A stretch of DNA of 42,795 nt from Zygnema circumcarinatum (GCA_037447605.1 CM074804.1:3031446-3074240); one strand, 5' to 3'; shown: positions 1-10,875, numbered from the stretch's first letter. Notes: generated by a model not told the origin, from the sequence alone. Numbers and translations: made by a program.

Positions 1-192
1 CCCCCCCCCCCCCCCCCCCCCCCCCATCCCCCGTCACCACTTCCTCACTCCTCTCTTTCTATCTCTCGCTGATTGTCTGTCTGTCTGTCTGTCTAATCTC
101 TCTGTCTGTCCCACTCGTGCAGTGAGAGCAATGTCTATGAAAATCTGACTGGTTAATGCATTCCTGTGGCGTGGTCGCAAATTTTTCATCAG
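1..192. repeat. Homopolymer and TCTG microsatellite at contig edge / intron
   Basis: The first 25 bases are all C, followed by pyrimidine-rich DNA and a short (TCTG)n run at about 75-94. The stretch ends at an AG acceptor at 191-192, so it is most simply the 3' end of an intron of the gene whose last exon follows. The leading C run may be a sequencing or assembly edge effect. Confidence 0.6.
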
Positions 193-1909
193 ATATTGCG
201 TGTTGGACTTAAGCCGCTACAGAGGAGGGCAGCGGATTGAATTTTGGGAAGAACTGAAAACCGTGAAGACAGGGAAACTCCGTTTAGCCATCACCATTAT
301 TGAAAATGACAAGCATGAAATGGCGGATGGATCGTCTGCACAGATTCCTTCAGGTACAAATTTACAGGAGGAGAACAGGCTAAAGGATTCCGTTTTCAAT
401 TCTACAGCTCAAATTCTGGGAGAGACTGCAAATAGTGGTACGAGAGCTTTGACAGGGAGTGAGAACATTTCGAACAGTAGCACACAAATGACTATCTCCG
501 CATCTGCTCAAGCGAAGGGGCTTGGCTTCAATCCAAGAGATCACGCAGGACAAGGGCAGGAGGACGTACAGAATATGGCAGAGGTTTTCAAGAGAGAAGG
601 AAAGCAGGAAAGGGCTGGCAAAACAGAGAGTTTGGTGAAGGAAGACTCAGAGAAAAAGCATGCGGCAAAGAATTCCACTAAAATAGGGATACTTATAGAA
701 GAAAAATCGACTAATTTGGAATCTAGAAACGCTCTTCGCTCGGTTGGTTCCTTGGAAGAGTGGAAAGATTTGACAAGCATGCAGATGTCATCACGAAATC
801 GCACTGTCACCTTCCCTTCTGGATCTGCAAAAGGTAGTGAAGAGTACCGCCTCTTGTTTCCACGTCAGGCTAGTAAGAGTGCCCCTGTGACCCCAATTTG
901 CACCTCTCCATCCCTCTCACCAAGGAGCACCTCCTCCACGCCCACAGCCTCCCACTCAGCTGAGTGGAAGGCTGTGGAAATCGAGCAGTCGAGAAAGAGT
1001 ACTGGTGATGAACCGGGAATGGGATTTTTTAACTATTTCGACGCCTGGACAAAGGGTAAAACGTCGGTATCGCCTCCTTCACAGGCTTCCTCTAGAGGCA
1101 GCCACTCTCCCACTTTACGTCACAGCTCCGCTTTTTCTCCTCAGAGAGGCCAACCTCCCTTTGGCAGTAGTAAAGAAGTTGACCAGAAGATTCCTGTGTT
1201 GAATTCTACTCCCGCAGTGGAGGTAACCCATCTGGGAGAATATTGCAGAGTGAAGGATGAAACCGAAGTTGTTGATGTTGGTGTGGGACCTCCTGGCTTT
1301 GTGACACTTGTAAGGCCGGGAGAGGGTGCAACTGATTTAGAATATAAAGGGAGAACAGGGGGAAGGAGGAGTGAGGCAGCAGCTCGGGCAGGGTATTTAG
1401 AGGGAGAGGGACGGAAGAGCATACTAGAGGCTGCCTTGGAGACCTTGACAGGAAAGCATCCGCATGCCGAAGGGGACTTTGATGCTAAGGGAGTGACCTG
1501 TACATGGAGGGGAGAAGAGACCGCTTTGGAGGACCTTGACAAGTGGGATGAAGATACGACAAAACCGGAGAAGAAGAAATGGAAAGCTGGGGGTTCGAAG
1601 AAGCAGAAAGAGAGTATTGTGGATGATGGGAAGGAGAGAGGCAGTTCAAGGAGCTTGAGCAGTGCCTCTGCAGGGAATGCTGTCCTATTAGCGCACAGTG
1701 GATGGATGGAGGGTCAGGATACTCTACATACGAGAAGGGAAAAGCAGGAGATGGAAGAGGAGAGAGTGGAGGATAAGGGGGCTGTTGTTCCATTGGACGA
1801 TGACATTGATGAGGGCATTCAAAGCTTGAGATCAAAGGCTCGCACCAAAAGGAACATGGTAATGAAGTCTATCGATGCCGTTACTAATGTCTTCAGGAAA
1901 TCATCGTAA
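193..1909 (+). CDS. C2-domain membrane-tether-like protein (NTMC2T6/synaptotagmin-like), last exon
   Basis: This is an open exon of 571 codons that begins after an AG acceptor at 191-192 and ends in TAA. No start codon is expected here, because the 5' exons lie outside the window. The first ~35 residues (DLSRYRGGQRIEFWEEL, then GKLRLAITIIEND) resemble the final beta-strands of the C2 domain in plant NTMC2T6-type proteins, which bind lipid and tether the ER to other membranes; this is from memory of the family. The remaining ~530 residues are Ser-, Gly-, Glu- and Lys-rich, low complexity and probably disordered. The protein ends in a short basic, possibly amphipathic segment (MVMKSIDAVTNVFRKSS). 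Openness over 1.7 kb and the C2-like start support real coding. The family assignment rests on a short stretch and is tentative. Confidence 0.5.
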
Positions 1910-2953
1910 CAGTTCACTTGCAGATAATAGAAAGTCCTCGAACGTGAGGAGACGCTCAGAGAGGGAGAAGGTTGATGTAGTGGAGTCTGGCATCTTTTGG
2001 AATGAGCCTTTTGTGGAGAACATCTCATGCGCTGGTCTTGCATTGTGTGGGTCAAGGCATGCGCCCGCATGCGCACCCATCGCTAGACCTCTGTCGTAAT
2101 TGTCCATCATTGCTAGGGCTTCAAGGTGATGTAAAGTGTCCTTTCTGAAGATTTGTACGTATCAGGTGTGATGTTGGAGGGACTGTCTGTTTAAAGGGTC
2201 CAGACTAGGTGCTTGCATTCGCATTTTGCAATGCTGGTGAAAAACCAGTGCATGGGGACAGCAATGGGACCGTCAAACGTGTGACACTGGTTAGTGTGCA
2301 GTTATACATATGTCTGTACGGTTTTAGAACAAACTTCGACACTCATTGCTGTCTGGAAAATGTGGATGGGTTACGGTCTATCTTTTACGGTATTCTGCCT
2401 GAAAAGCTTTGAACCAGCTTATCAACGACTTTCGTAAAGTGGAGTTCGAAACTAGTACGTGTTTCCGCTAATTTTCTTAGCAATGAGATAGAAGTACTGC
2501 TTCCAAACCCCTACGATTTTTTGATTGATATGCCCTTCTACGGTTTGGTAATCTTGAATGAAAAGTAGAGGATTTGCCTGCTGCTGTTTTGAAAGTAGTA
2601 TTCTTTATTCTGCTGTTGTGAATCACAATGTGGGAACCACGTACTAAGTTCGAAGTATGATCTTGATTGACCAGCTTTTCTATGATACCTGAAATTCCTT
2701 CGCTTGCTTTGGTTTCAACTGTCAATGCCGTAAGGCCCGCAACGTCGACTTCTCATCCATGTCGCTTGTGCCGCTGTCCTCTGCACGTAGGGCACTTTTC
2801 CAGCTTACTGCACGGCCGAGTCGCGTCCTCACTAGGGATCGATATTATAACGCAGTGTCGTGTTCTAGAATTCCAGTAAAATGTTCTAAGAGTAAGGCCG
2901 TTTCATAGAACACTTTTAGAATGCCGTACAACAGAATTTTCGAAGAAAGCCGA
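1910..2953. other. Intergenic DNA, no gene seen
   Basis: The region holds the presumed 3' UTR of the upstream gene and unique-looking DNA of ordinary composition. Only short open frames without recognisable domains occur on either strand. No tRNA, mobile-element protein or strong promoter was recognised. Confidence 0.5.
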
Positions 2954-3079
2954 AGAATTCTACTGCACCCCCTATTTTGGCTTTCGCACCCCCCTTTTGA
3001 AAATTTTGCCTGCCCGTTTTGGTTGCCTGCCCGTTTTGGTTACCCCCCCTGTTTTGACTATTTCGGGAGGGAATCGTTT

Positions 3080-3270
3080 TCCCGTCCCCTCCCCTCCGCT
3101 CCCCTCCCCTCCCTTGCCCTGTCCTCCTCGGCCCTCCCCTCCCGCCCGCTCCCCTCCCCTCCCCCCCTCCCCCCCTCCTTCCCCTACCCTGTCCTCCCCG
3201 GCCCTCCCCTCTCGCCCACTCCCCTCCCCTCCCCTCCCTTCCCCTCCCCTGGTCTGCCCTCCCGTGCCCT
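3080..3270 (+). repeat. C/T-only minisatellite tract
   Basis: Nearly uninterrupted CCCCTCCC-type units with a few CCTCGGCCCTCC variants. The complementary strand carries many G-runs and could form G-quadruplex or triplex structures. The open frames across it encode only Pro/Ser/Leu or Gly/Arg/Glu repeats and are not considered genes. Confidence 0.85.
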
Positions 3271-3363
3271 CCCCACCTCTTTTTTTGGATATTCCACCCC
3301 CCTGTTTTCTCCTTTTCACTACTAACTTCCAACATTGTGCGAAAAAAGAAAAGGGGATTTGCA

Positions 3364-3450
3364 TTGATCTCAATATGGTGAGGCCATCAAATGAACATGG
3401 ACGAAGTCAACATGGGAACCACAGGAAACTGGTCGCAAATGAACTAAGCA
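3364..3450 (+). repeat. Dispersed repeat, copy 1 (MARPSN-type)
   Basis: Contains TGAGGCCATCAAATGAACAT followed by GGACGAAGTCAACATGGGAACCAC, TGGTCGCAAA and an A-rich tail (AAAATAATAAAAAAC). It matches the minus strand at about 33398-33494 and, more briefly, the plus strand at 18880-18896. All copies can be read as starting M-(A/V)-R-P-S in one frame. Confidence 0.6.
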
Positions 3451-3888
3451 CAAAATAATAAAAAACTATGAGTAAAAAACTAAACTAAACTAAGCTTAAG
3501 CGCAAAAACGCAGCCCTAAACGCAGCTGTAAAGGTTACCGATGTGGAGCAACTGTTACTCTTTGTTTTCAGGTTAGGATTGTAGACCCCCTAATTAGGCA
3601 AGATCTTAAGTTGTGGCCTGGTTGCTTGCAATTGAAACATTTTTTCCCCTCAGCGTACTCGAAACGGCTCTTGTCCCGGCTGATTGCCAAACTGCGCGCT
3701 AGTAAGTCGACCTCGTTTCTTCATAACCGGGTGGGGGTTTTGCAATTGCAATGGTTCGGCAGCCAAAAGTTCATCTACCTGAGATTCAAGGACCAACGCT
3801 TCTGAAGAATGGTTTGCAAACAACCTACTTGTTAATGCCTTGATTGTCATTGTCCGTCGTGATAACGATGATCCAACTTCAGCGGGAG

Positions 3889-4016
3889 GGGAGGGCCGAG
3901 GAGGACAGGGAAGGGGAGGGGACGGGAGGGGAAGGGACGGGAGGGGAAGGGACGGGAGGGGAAGGGACGGGAGGGGACGGGAGGGGACGGGAGGGGAAGG
4001 GACGGGAGGGGCGGGA
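3889..4016 (+). repeat. G/A-rich minisatellite tract
   Basis: Tandem GGGAAGGGACGGGAGGGG-type units on the plus strand, the inverted counterpart of the C/T tract at 3080-3270. It is predicted to be G-quadruplex prone. Its long open frames are a product of repeat composition. Confidence 0.85.
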
Positions 4017-4558
4017 AAAAGATTCCCTCCCGAAATATTCAAAACAGGGGGGGTAACCAAAACGGGCAGGCAAAATTTTCACAAGGAGGGTGCGAAAGCC
4101 AAAATAGGGGTGTGCAGTAGAATTCTCCCTCCAAAATTAGCGTACGTACCTTCCATGGCAGGAATCCTTAATCAAAACTGTTATTTTCCTTAAAAGTCAA
4201 GAAAATCTCTGGCTTTTTGGCCCAACCGCAAAAGACGAGTGTAAAGTCAGTCCGTACGGAGGGCGGGAGCCGAAAAAGAATGCTGACGCATGTCGGTGGA
4301 GGGTTTTGGAGGCTGCGGATGCGACACGCTCGTGCCGCCCACCGGGGCGGGCTCGCAGCCAATCATTGCAGGACCTCGATAAAGTGGCAGACTCGACAAT
4401 GTCAAGCCTATTTTATAACTTTATTGAGGCGCATCTCGGCGGCGGCAAGATTCGGCGGACCCGACCGTCCACCACGCGCGTGAAATATTCGGAAATTGTA
4501 CGGACGCGCTGCACCGACAACATCGCACGTGTGAATCGAGGACAGGCGTACGTCCGGG

Positions 4559-4568
4559 GCCACGTGGC
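4559..4568 (+). promoter_or_regulatory. Palindromic G-box GCCACGTGGC
   Basis: A perfect 10-base palindrome with the CACGTG core bound by plant bZIP and bHLH factors, about 440 bases upstream of the bZIP start codon. A second CACGTG lies 30 bases further upstream. Binding is inferred. Confidence 0.6.
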
Positions 4569-4942
4569 GGCACCGCGTTGACTGGCCGGGGCTGGGCGGG
4601 CGTTCTATGGCGCGGTGTTCCACACGGAGCGAGGACGTACTCGCCGTTTTACTGGATGTGGAGCAGCGATGCTTTATTTCGTACATGTGGAAGGGAGGTC
4701 CTGGATCCCCTGCATACGGAAGTTTGGTGAAGTCAAAGCATATTCAGAAGGTTCTGCTGGCTGCAGGCAGCGGCTGCAGGAAGGAGGGGGGCGCATTCAG
4801 GCAGCGATTGCTATTGCATTTATAACATTGCAATGTTAACAAAACTTTCAGTATTGTCAAACTCATGCGTTGAATGATTCGTGGAGCAGAGAGCATAAAG
4901 CGGAGTGACACACTGGTTGAGCGCGTCTTTGCAGGCCTGAGA

Positions 4943-4951
4943 TTAGGGTTT
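4943..4951 (-). promoter_or_regulatory. Telo-box-like element
   Basis: TTAGGGTTT on the plus strand is AAACCCTAA on the minus strand, the plant telo-box often found close to transcription or translation starts. It lies 60 bases before the bZIP ATG, probably in the 5' UTR. Confidence 0.4.
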
Positions 4952-5009
4952 CTAGCAAGCTTGCAGGGTAAGCTTTTTTCAGGAAGAACTCCTCTTTGAA
5001 GAAGGGGGG

Positions 5010-5034
5010 CATGGCGTCATCCAATGACGCCATG
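5010..5034 (+). promoter_or_regulatory. Hairpin over the bZIP start codon
   Basis: ATGGCGTCAT and ATGACGCCAT form a perfect inverted repeat with a CCA loop; a further C-G pair at 5010/5034 gives 11 base pairs. The first three bases of the left arm are the inferred start codon. Each arm also carries a TGACG core, the minimal plant bZIP half-site. Confidence 0.6.
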
Positions 5035-8000
5035 AATGCAGAAATAACCTTTGAAGCCCTGGACTCCCTGCTAGTAGGAGGCGACGACTGGATCTCTAAT
5101 CTTCTGGAGGACTGTTCGGATGTGTTGCAATACGGCAGTGATAACGTCTCCAGTGACGTTTCACCCCAGTTGGCGTTTCCATGCGAGATGGATCTTGAAG
5201 CACATGGAAACGGAGATCTTTCTCCTTCAACGAGCGGCAGCGCTCCTCCCTGCAGCACTCTGACATCGCCGGAGCATGCAGGGAAGGAATCGGTTGCAGG
5301 TTTGGAACCGCTGGAGATGATGAATGCAGAAATGTTTGCGGACGTGCCAAGCGCAGGAGGAGACACAACTTTAGATTCCACGTTCGCTCGCTTTAGTTGC
5401 AGGGTTGACGTCGTAGAACGGGGAACCTCGGGGCCATGCAACGCAACAGATAGCGGCTCCAAAATCTCTATAGTGGGCCGAAGTCCGGTGTTTTCAACGC
5501 GCGAATTGCCTCGCTCTGAAGAGTTTGGAGAGAGCGCAATGAGGCAGAGAGCACAAGTAGAGAGGGGCGAAGAGGTGGCCCTCGAGCCGGTAATCAGGCA
5601 CCAGGGAGAAGTTTTTTTTAAAAGTTGCACGAATGTGTATTATGATTGTGACATTGCGGACATTAAACCGGAAGGCATTCTCCTAGAGAGCTGTAATGGG
5701 TCTGCTGTTGAGGTGACAAGCAGTGGAGGCTTATCTTGCAATGAAAACGGCGGCTCGGATTCAGGACCACAAAATTCAGCTGCCGGAGGGGGGAAGAAGT
5801 CTCGCAAGAAAGGTGGGGACGATGGACGGGTGACGGTTGCAGACGGGAATGTGAAGGAGGAAGGTCACAGTGATGGAAGCGATGGTTGTAATGGAGATAT
5901 GGACGCAGAGAAGAAGCAGGCGCGGTTGGTGCGGAACAGGGAGAGTGCACAGCTATCACGGCAAAGGAAGAAGGTGCAATACCGTTTGACAAGTTGCCCT
6001 TAATGCATAATCTAAGATGGACCTCACTTCTGGACTTGCAGACAGTTGGCTTTTATTTTACTGTTTCTCAGGGGTGTCAATCATTAGAGGGCGTCGTATA
6101 AGGTTGTTCCAGAAAGGAAAGCAAGGGCGAAGGAAGGTTGGGCGAAATTTCCCCTCTTGCCGTTTTTGACGAAGGAGATTCGTTGGTTGGTGTTTGTCCT
6201 CCCCCAAGCACAATACGGCAAACCAAGTTTAGACAGTAGAACCTGCTGAACGCACTGCTGATGATGCTCAATTGTGAGGTTCTTGTTTTTCCTTTAGGGG
6301 ATTGTATTGTTGTTGACACTTCTGCCGACTTTTGCAATTGCAGTACTATGTGGATGAGCTGGAGAGTCGATTAAGGACGATGCAGGCGACTGTAGCAGAG
6401 CTGAACACAACAATTTCTCACCTCACTTCTGAAAATGTTAATCTTCGACGGCGCCTTGCACTTTATTGCTCACCAGCTGGTGTATCAGGAGGAAGACATG
6501 TTGGACCCCCAATGATGCCTCTGTCCAATGGCATGGCTGGAGCTTATGGGCTTTACGGCATGCCTTCAATGGGGCTGCCAGGAGCTGTGCCTTCAGTTGC
6601 CATTCCGCGGTTGAAAGCAAATAGAAACCTCACAGCAGGAAAGGGTGCTAAAAGGTCGAAGGCATCTGCAGCTGCAGAGAAAGATGAGAGGGGAAAATCC
6701 AGGAAACGCATAAAGTCTGCGGCAGGGGGTGCGGGTGTGGTAGCACTGGCGTTGTTTTGCTTTGCTATGGTATTCGGGCCTTTGCAAAGTGTGGATGACA
6801 TTAGACAAGAGGGCGCTTTCAGTGTAGTCAGCCTTTGGGAAGGTTCTAGGTCGTTGGGAAGTCAGACTGCACAGTTTTTAGGGGGTGGGCGTGGAGGAGG
6901 ACGGGTTTTGATGTCTATTGAGGAGCCCCAACAATGGGCAAACGAGACTTTTGGGATGAAGGACGGAAACGGAAGTATTTGGGAAAAGAGTAATCTGAAT
7001 GATGGTCACGAAAAGCTTCCATACACCCCTGCAAACAGAAAGAGTGGCGAATGGAGAGAAGGTGGGAGCGCCTTCGACAAGGAAAAGGCTCCTAGACAGA
7101 CTCTGACTGAAGCTTTGCCTGTTCCGGCTTCGCTTTTTGTTCCCCGAAATGACCAATTGGTGAAGATCGACGGAAATTTGATCATTCGGGCCATCATGGC
7201 GGGAGACAAAGCAGCTTCTTTGGTCACTAGAAACACAGAGCAGGAGGAATCTGTGAAGCCTAGAGAAGAGGAATATGATGTAGGAAAGAACGCATTGAAA
7301 GCAGTGGAGATACAGCAGTTGAAAGCCATGGCTATGTTGGCTCTGGGGGGCAGCAAGGGCCGTGTGGAAGCTCTGCCATCCGCAAGCAAGTTGGCGGAAT
7401 CAAATGAGGTGGAGGGAAAGCAAGGGGGACAGTGGTTCCTTGGAGGAGTTGCAGGTAATGAACTTCTATGCTTAATTAGATGTTGGCGATAATGTATGTC
7501 TGCCTTTCATCGTAGTTCTCGCCAACTCAGTCTTCTTCCTTTCCCTCCTCTTCTTTATGGCCAGCTTTTCTCAACAATTGCTTTTCAGCTGACCATGACC
7601 TGGTCCATTAAACAATGTTGTTTGTGCTATGTGCAGGACCTATTTTGGGCTCCGAGAAATGCTTTGAGGTTTTTCGATTTGAGAAGTACCCTAACGCTCC
7701 CGTGAGGGCTGCAGAAGCAGAGGACTCGCACTCACACGATCCTCACAATAGCAGCCATGTCGCAGGAAACGATCCTGTTGTAGTCGAGGAGGTCCAGGGG
7801 AGGCTGGGTGGGAGGAGACTGGGCCGCAGGAGGTACTCAGCAGCCGTACCTCTCCCTCCCGTTGCTTCAAAGAATGAGTCCGTTTCTAGTGTGAAGGAAA
7901 GCCATGACATGATTCGGAACTGTGATGGGGATGGTCCCTGTAGGAAGGAGAAGAGGCATAAGTCTATGGTTGTCTCTGTTCTGGCGAGCCCCTTTGAAGC

Positions 8001-8169
8001 CGCAGATCACAGAGAACCAAGCGAAGATCGGCCAAGGGATGAGGGCCAAGCAAGAAGTAGTATTTCGCGAATTTTTGTGGTAGTCCTCGTGAATGGAGTC
8101 AAGTACATAACCTACTCCTGCATGCTGCCCACGCTGGGAGCGGGAAGTACTTCTTTGTCGCAGACCTGA
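5011..8169 (+). CDS. bZIP17/28: Membrane-tethered bZIP transcription factor (bZIP17/28/49 type, ER-stress sensor)
   Basis: Exons 5011-5973, 6344-7454 and 7637-8169 sum to 869 codons (868 residues) with GT-AG introns. Residues 1-297 form an acidic N-terminal half. A basic region (KKQARLVRNRESAQLSRQRKK) ends at about 321, and a leucine-zipper-like heptad segment (YYVDELESRLRTM...) follows in exon 2. A hydrophobic segment at about 449-467 (GGAGVVALALFCFAMVFGPL) is the membrane anchor. A possible site-1 protease site RVLM lies at about 508-511 on the lumenal side. The C-terminus has the family signature VVVLVNGVKYITYSCMLP. In Arabidopsis such proteins sit in the ER membrane, move to the Golgi under stress, are cut by S1P and S2P, and the cytosolic part enters the nucleus. 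Start chosen at 5011 (first ATG of the frame). Intron 1 falls between basic region and zipper. Confidence 0.9.
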
Positions 8170-8953
8170 GACCTCGACCGGCTGCTTTGGAGGAAGCAGG
8201 CTGGAAGACGCTTCGAAGGGGAATTTTTGCTTCATGTAGTGCGGATTTTGAATGGCCCTGGTTGTAAAGTAAAGGACTGAAGCTTTATGCGTCCTTTGTT
8301 GACCTTATCAAATGTAGCGGCATTTTCGAACCCGGTCGCTAGTTACTGTGACTTGGACTTTGACAGAGAGCTCTGCTTTTCTAAGTTGTAATCTAATCCG
8401 ATATTGCAATGCTGTCAGGGGGTTGGGATTTAGGGGTCAGAGCAATTTCTTATGTCCGAATTCACCATGTGGCTCTAAATGCTGCAGTTTCGCCACTTGC
8501 CTTTGTGAAGTGCTGGTATGTGATTCCATGTCTGCAGACACAACACAAAAAAAAGCAAGTAATGCTCCGCTTAAGGATTGAGAAAGATTTTCTACGTCCA
8601 CGTTATGGCCTCCTGAGTTTGATGACGTTGAAATTTAGCACTGCTGCTGTAGCTCCAATGGAGGCAGAATAGGCACGTTGAACCCAAATGTACTAATTGT
8701 CTGAATTTTCTCCTACGAACTAGGGAAAAAATGATCCTATTGGTCTCGGAGGAATCTTACCTACAAAGGGGACGCCACCCAGTTTTGACTATGCTATGAG
8801 CATTTCGGACAGGCCCTCTGCTAATCAAAATTCCTTTCATAGAACGCCCCCGCCTAAATGAAATGTTGGAAAAGTGTTTCCTCTTCAAAAGGTAATCGAG
8901 ACTAACAATCTCTGCAATTTCCGCAAATTTTGCGCAGTGAAAATAGAGCTTCT
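8170..8953. other. Convergent intergenic region (3' UTRs), no gene seen
   Basis: Lies between the stop codons of the plus-strand bZIP and the minus-strand cyclophilin. It contains only short open frames without recognisable similarity and presumably holds both 3' UTRs and poly(A) sites. Confidence 0.6.
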
Positions 8954-10875
8954 CTAATCCTGAACAGTCGCCCTGATAATCTTCACGTCCTGAACAGGTC
9001 TGCACATCAATCAAAAGAAGGTTCATGAGACACATGGACACGACGCAGCATTCCTTTGCTTGCTTGTTTTAGTATGTGCCGAAGCAGAAGAACAAACAAG
9101 GAAGATTTCGAAGATACACACTGTTCTCACTAACATAATCCTCAAGTGAAATCACGCAATAGACTGAAATGATAGTCCAGCATGTCCTTACCGATCGTGC
9201 TTGTCAGTTTGCACATTCCCCATGCGCCTCACTACCTCCATGCCATGCTTCACGCGGCCAAAGATGGTATGCTTGCCTGCATGGCAGGCCAATGTCCAAT
9301 TCAATTGCAACCAACTCCTGTTGTACAGAATTTCTGCATGCATCGACTCGTATTGAAGGGATGAAGATGTGGGCCACTGCGGCCCACCCCCAACCAGCAA
9401 GAAGATGCTCTTCTAAAATTGATAACTTGCATCTGAGAGTGAGGGGTCGCATGTCGTTCATTACCATCAAGCCATGGGGTTGGCGCCAGTGTGAGAAAAA
9501 ATTGGCTGCCGTTTGTGTTTGGTCCTGCATTTGCCATAGAGAGGACGCCTGCGCCTGTGTGCTTCAAGTCTCGCGTAATCTCATCCTCAAACTTAGCACT
9601 GGAGGAGAACAAAATAAAAAAGAGGAAGAGAATAAGAAAAATGCATTGACTCGACGCCCGAGAGTATGAAGTGATTTAAGCGGATAACTCAAGGGGTTCT
9701 CAATGTTGACCAGACGTAAACGGGAGTTCCAAAGCATTACAGAGTGCTTGTGTGCTCCAGCAGAATAATTTCACCTACAGATTGCTTCCTCTAGGTTGAT
9801 TATTTCAAATAACTTTACCACCTACTTTAACGACCGTCTGCTTTCAATGCTTCGAGAAAAACGAACTTCGAAGGGTAACTTCCATTGGCCTAGTGGTCAA
9901 AGCTCTGAAGCCATAGTTCCTGAATACCCAAAAATCACTAAAACTTGCAGTGGGTGTGCAGGGGAGAATTTGAGCTTTCCAAAAGTACATTTTTGAAGAA
10001 GCATTACCACCTACCCGTATATGGATTCGCCTCCTCGTCCAGTTCCAGTCGGATCTCCCCCTTGCACCATGAAGTCCTGCCAAGGGATGCCTTAAACCCT
10101 CTGAGAAGGCTGCCCTGCGCACACAACATCAGACTTGCTGGCTCACCAAGACACTTCTCATATCAACATCAGATATCAGCGACCCTAAAACACTTTTTCG
10201 CGACACAAAAAAAGGATGCTAGAGTTTTGCCTTGGCAAGGTTCAACAAATAGCAAATGTGTGCAAATTCTCTTTTATCCAAATCATGATGAGTTTGATCT
10301 ACTTGCATTTCAAGCGAGACCATGAACATCCTAAAAAACAGTACCTTTATCACCCTGTGAATGACTGTGCCGTTGTAGTACCCTCTTCTTGCAAGCTCTG
10401 CGAAATTGCGGCAGGTTTTTGGGGCATGATTTTTGTAAAGCTGCAAGCACAGAGAAGTCATAATGGACTTATCAACGGATAAGAATAAGGAATGACTTCA
10501 TGCATCATCGTAATGCAAAGCGAAATCACCTATATCATGAAATCCAACATGCGACAAATTCCCACAATGCAAAAATTCTTATTCCATCCTTGCAGCAGTA
10601 GCTGCTCAATCGTCCCCTTACATGTTACGATAAGTAGATGACGCAAAGGCATCAACTTAGTTCTAGCTCTTTTCAGAGAAACATGCAGAATATGAGTTCC
10701 GTACACGTGAGCATCAGCAGACGCCTGAATGAGCCTTTCATCAGTTCACACACTCAAGGTGATGCTTATGCTTACATCACGCAGCTTATTCAAGTTTCAC
10801 TCAAATACGCTGTACCTCTAAGGTGATTGATCCCATGCTCGTTTCCAGGGAAACTTCCACTGTTTCCGAAGCCAT
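8954..10875 (-). CDS. CYP18-2: Cyclophilin-type peptidyl-prolyl isomerase (CYP18-2 / PPIL1 type)
   Basis: Six exons on the minus strand (10816-10875, 10345-10440, 10015-10076, 9465-9598, 9192-9276, 8954-8999) sum to 161 codons, giving 160 residues, the usual size of the single-domain family. The product begins [16 protein letters not shown] and contains [41 protein letters not shown]-like sequence, [11 protein letters not shown] and KHTIFGRV. Residues matching the human cyclophilin A active site are present: R49, F54, M55, Q57, W115 and H120. The presence of W115 and the end ...[14 protein letters not shown] point to PPIL1/CYP18-2, which sits in the spliceosome with the SKIP protein; PPIL3/CYP18-1 differs. 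It has no targeting peptide, so it is nuclear or cytosolic. It shares a 427-base divergent promoter region with the methyltransferase gene. Confidence 0.93.

Larger units (their letters stand above)
2954..4125. mobile_element. Inverted-repeat (foldback-like) element with purine/pyrimidine tracts
   Basis: The left arm starts at GAATTCTACTGCAC (2954), runs through CCCTATTTTGGCTTTCGCACC and a GCCCGTTTTGG motif, and enters a C/T-only tract to about 3270. The right arm (3889-4125) is its reverse complement: a GGGACGGGAGGGG-type tract, then the same unique segment, ending in GTGCAGTAGAATTC. By eye the unique ~110-130 bases match at roughly 90%. The ~0.6 kb spacer encodes no recognisable protein and contains one copy of another dispersed repeat (3364-3450). 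The structure suggests a non-autonomous DNA transposon or foldback element, or two inverted copies of one repeat. No target-site duplication was confirmed. Confidence 0.55.
4126..5010 (+). promoter_or_regulatory. Upstream region of the bZIP gene
   Basis: This ~0.9 kb, GC-rich in its middle, precedes the bZIP start codon. It contains two CACGTG G-box cores (4526-4531 and 4561-4566), a CCAAT box near 4359, a TTTATAAC sequence near 4819 that could act as a TATA element, and a telo-box-like TTAGGGTTT at 4943-4951. No open frame with domain content is present. Promoter function is inferred from position and motifs only. Confidence 0.5.

Noticed and set aside
2916-3458. Open frames of 130-150 codons on both strands encoding Pro/Ser or Gly/Arg repeats
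   Set aside because: They arise from the C/T minisatellite; both strands and several frames are open at once and no non-repetitive domain is present.
3840-4193. Gly/Arg/Glu repeat open frame on the plus strand
   Set aside because: Same cause as above in the inverted copy; the reading frame has no conserved part.
5011-8169. bZIP60/HAC1-type unconventional IRE1 splicing
   Set aside because: The gene has the bZIP17/28 layout with conserved lumenal C-terminus and ordinary GT-AG introns; no paired IRE1 hairpins were noticed near the membrane segment.
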